Origin: Aureibaculum marinum
GTDB taxonomy: Bacteria; Bacteroidota; Bacteroidia; Flavobacteriales; Flavobacteriaceae
Direction: 5' to 3'
DNA: 64,000 nucleotides
Assembly: GCF_003813905.1 (NCBI RefSeq)
Contig: NZ_RPFJ01000014.1
Span: 37,600 to 101,599 of the forward strand
This document shows, piece by piece, positions 62,051-64,000 of this stretch. Under the pieces are notes generated by a model that did not search any database, was not told the DNA's origin, and was given only the letters and a program-made list of their open reading frames with translations. A program made the translations under genes and the position numbers. Each line of letters opens with the position of its first letter. The stretch's first letter is position 1.

Positions 62051-64000
62051 TTAAATCTTTAATAGCTTTCTTGTTTCCTGCACATTACCTGAAGTAATAC
62101 GTACAATATACATACCACTACTTAAATGAGATGTATTAATGGTTTTGATATTATTATAAGATTTATCATCATTTTTAATGGTTTTAACTTTTCTTCCATC
62201 CATAGTAAATAATTCAACACTTACAGGTTCACTTAAATCTGAATCAAACTTATAAGAAAATGAATCTGTAAAAGGATTAGGAAAAATTGTTAAATTTTTG
62301 AATTTTAAATTATAATCATCAGTACTTAACGTTTTAACTAAATCTGGAATAAAGTAGCTATTAAAGGTAAATTTACCATGACCACTTGGAATTAACCCAC
62401 CTTCATAATCATCATTCTCTGACTGTCCAACAACGGTCCACTCTAAACCATTTATTAGCCAATTCTCATCTATTGGTACTTGTACACCTGCATAATTTGA
62501 TTCTTTTTCAATCAAATTATCTATAATCTCTTTCATATCAATAGAAGCTGTTATCAAATCAGTAGTATAATCAGCTCTAGGATCTTCTTGTATAATCTCA
62601 TCAGGAACCAAATTATATGACGCTACTTCACCCAAATACCCAGGCAACGTTCTTAAAACTTGATAAGTTAATCCATTACTTGCGGTAAACTCACCAATAT
62701 TATTAAACACATGACCATCAACCTCAGTGTTAGCATCAAATTTAATTCTTGATTTTCCACCATTATGGAATGCATGCACAATAATATCAACTCTATCTCC
62801 GCTCATATCACCTGTTTTAGTAACCCAAGCTGTCATATTAATTTGACCTTTTCCTCCACTTCCTGGGCTCCATTGCCCTTCTAATGTAGTATTAAGAGGA
62901 AAATCAATATCTTTTAAAGCTTTAGGATATCCTCTATCTACATTAGGCTCTTTGTCTGCATGCCATGAGAATTTTTGAATTTTTATATCAAATTCTCTAT
63001 GCCCATCGTCTATAGTATTTTGATTTTCATATTCAATCCAAGAAGGTGATCCATAAGGACCAAATTTCATTTTTAACGGCCCTTTCCATCCATTTGCGAT
63101 GTAATAATTAGTATAGTACCCTTCACCTAAAGCTTGAGTAAAGTATTTGTTTTGACTACCATCACCTAGATAGGGTTGTCCTCTATAGGTAATTGTACCA
63201 TCTCCTTTTCCTACAATTATATATGGGATTTCTGGGATAGGAATAGTTTCCCAAGAAGTACCTCCTTCAAATAATATAGCTTGAATACGGTTAGTCTCTC
63301 CTGGCCAACCATTATCAACAATTAAATCTAAACTTATAGTATCATTGCCTGGCGGAAGTTCAACCCAAACCTCGCCTATCTTTTTACTACCAGCTGCCAC
63401 TTCATTATCACGAACCTCAACTAATATTTTACTAGTTTGCAATAGGTTATACTTAACTTTAACTTCTCTTAATGTACCATTATTAATAGGATCTGTTGAA
63501 GTATCCACAATTTCTAAAGTATTTTCACCAGAAGCAATATATTCTTCAACTGTAATTCCTTCAACATTTTCAGTAGCTAAATGCCCCCAATCTTTCGTAA
63601 ACAATTGTGCTTGATAGCTATAATCTGAACCTACAGTTGCTGGCGATTTTACACTTAATGTAACTTCTCCAGCATCTTCAGTAACCTCTACAAAAGACTG
63701 TTCCAAGTTTCCAGAAGGCCCTTTAAATCGTATTAATGCATATGCAGCATCTACATTTTTTTTGTACCTTAAGGTTATATCAATCATTCGATCAGCAAAT
63801 ACCGTAGTGGGTGGATTTACTATGGTAATTGAATTTGGTTCAGATGAACCGTCTTCAACAATTACAGTTACTCCATCTTCGGTAGCTAAATGACCCCAAC
63901 CAGAATCAAATAATTGTGCTTGGAAATAATAATCTGTACCTGCTATTTTTGGCGTAGGTACACTTATAGTTACGGTGCCTGAATCATCAGTTACCTGAAC
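62051..64000 (-). CDS. Secreted T9SS modular protein with tandem repeats (5' end outside window)
   Basis: The reading frame is open from the right edge of the window to a stop at 62051, 649 codons. The visible N-terminal part holds at least two tandem repeats of about 90 residues, each with a strand ending AQLF and WGHLATE. A beta-rich region with WSPGSGGKGQINMTAWV and DRVDIIVHAFHNGG follows, perhaps a concanavalin-like fold related to glycosidases. The last ~80 residues form a T9SS type A sorting domain (IFPNPF, then SGMYIVRIT and a basic end). An ATG at 63787 is in frame but is internal to the repeat region. Link to arabinose genes next to it is suggestive only. Confidence 0.82.
   Translation of the reverse strand, partial: VQVTDDSGTVTISVPTPKIAGTDYYFQAQLFDSGWGHLATEDGVTVIVEDGSSEPNSITIVNPPTTVFADRMIDITLRYKKNVDAAYALIRFKGPSGNLEQSFVEVTEDAGEVTLSVKSPATVGSDYSYQAQLFTKDWGHLATENVEGITVEEYIASGENTLEIVDTSTDPINNGTLREVKVKYNLLQTSKILVEVRDNEVAAGSKKIGEVWVELPPGNDTISLDLIVDNGWPGETNRIQAILFEGGTSWETIPIPEIPYIIVGKGDGTITYRGQPYLGDGSQNKYFTQALGEGYYTNYYIANGWKGPLKMKFGPYGSPSWIEYENQNTIDDGHREFDIKIQKFSWHADKEPNVDRGYPKALKDIDFPLNTTLEGQWSPGSGGKGQINMTAWVTKTGDMSGDRVDIIVHAFHNGGKSRIKFDANTEVDGHVFNNIGEFTASNGLTYQVLRTLPGYLGEVASYNLVPDEIIQEDPRADYTTDLITASIDMKEIIDNLIEKESNYAGVQVPIDENWLINGLEWTVVGQSENDDYEGGLIPSGHGKFTFNSYFIPDLVKTLSTDDYNLKFKNLTIFPNPFTDSFSYKFDSDLSEPVSVELFTMDGRKVKTIKNDDKSYNNIKTINTSHLSSGMYIVRITSGNVQETRKLLKI

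Noticed and set aside
1..64000. CRISPR arrays, insertion sequences, prophage or integrase genes
   Set aside because: No regularly spaced repeats, transposase, terminal inverted repeats or phage structural genes were found on either strand.

Overview
The window is AT-rich chromosomal DNA (about one third G+C by eye) from a marine-type member of the Flavobacteriaceae (Bacteroidota). The evidence is Bacteroidota -7 boxes (TAnnTTTG) in front of tRNAs and many genes, no Shine-Dalgarno use, secreted proteins with a C-terminal type IX secretion (T9SS) sorting signal or PKD domains, and family-typical genes: two-subunit-III caa3 oxidase cluster, DUF3127, DUF2797, NagB-PIG-L fusion, OlsF-like acyltransferase. 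I see no rRNA, CRISPR array, insertion sequence, prophage or plasmid gene. Both ends cut through genes for large secreted modular proteins.

Layout. 1-2158: 3'-truncated secreted PKD protein. 2.2-7.6 kb: double-headed Nfu Fe-S scaffold, dodecin, a thioredoxin-domain (DUF255) lipoprotein with DUF1304 and MscS genes, then tsaB convergent. 7.7-14.4 kb (minus): TolC-like porin, then a respiratory block read from cyoE through two subunit III genes and subunit IV to two SCO-fold proteins, DUF420 and a small CxxC protein. 14.58-14.78 kb: tRNA-Gly(GCC) and tRNA-Leu(UAA). 15-19.1 kb: uronate (pectin/alginate-type) genes kduI-kduD-DUF4861, divergent from a LacI regulator across a perfect 22-bp palindrome. 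19.2-24.4 kb: a second LacI regulator divergent from a nucleotidyltransferase, a NahK-like kinase and NagB-PIG-L, which look like an amino-sugar salvage operon with two operator-like sites.

24.5-36.2 kb is mostly housekeeping: aroA, MazG-like pyrophosphohydrolase, aat, an ECF sigma factor with a 59-residue partner and an MscS-like protein, DUF3127, flavin reductase, histidine kinase, HIT, greA, purK with a Cys-only Rieske-like lipoprotein, and DUF2797. 36.5-39.5 kb is a five-gene signalling unit: lipoprotein, multi-pass protein, 58-residue membrane peptide, NarL-type kinase and LuxR-type regulator. 39.7-53.6 kb: fabD with an enoyl-CoA hydratase homologue, two tiny membrane proteins, an ACT-like protein divergent from aspartate kinase, gpsA with an OlsF-like acyltransferase, fbp, an FMN glutamate-synthase-like protein with a leader hairpin, folB, tRNA-Cys, an MBL hydrolase and an S8 protease lipoprotein. 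53.7-56.1 kb: M1 peptidase, DUF2007 protein and an unusual tRNA-Arg(ACG). 56.2-61.8 kb (minus): araB-araD-araA-symporter arabinose operon. The right end holds a 5'-truncated T9SS protein with tandem repeats.

Together the arabinose operon, the kdu genes, the amino-sugar operon and the secreted T9SS protein suggest a cell that lives partly on plant or algal polysaccharides. The remaining genes are core metabolism and respiration. No clearly new multi-gene defence or mobile system is visible. The most unusual signals are regulatory or RNA-level: operator palindromes, leaderless promoters, a perfect terminator-like hairpin inside tsaB, an A19/U56 tRNA, and a gene-free stretch with three strong hairpins. 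Small conserved-looking membrane peptides add to these.
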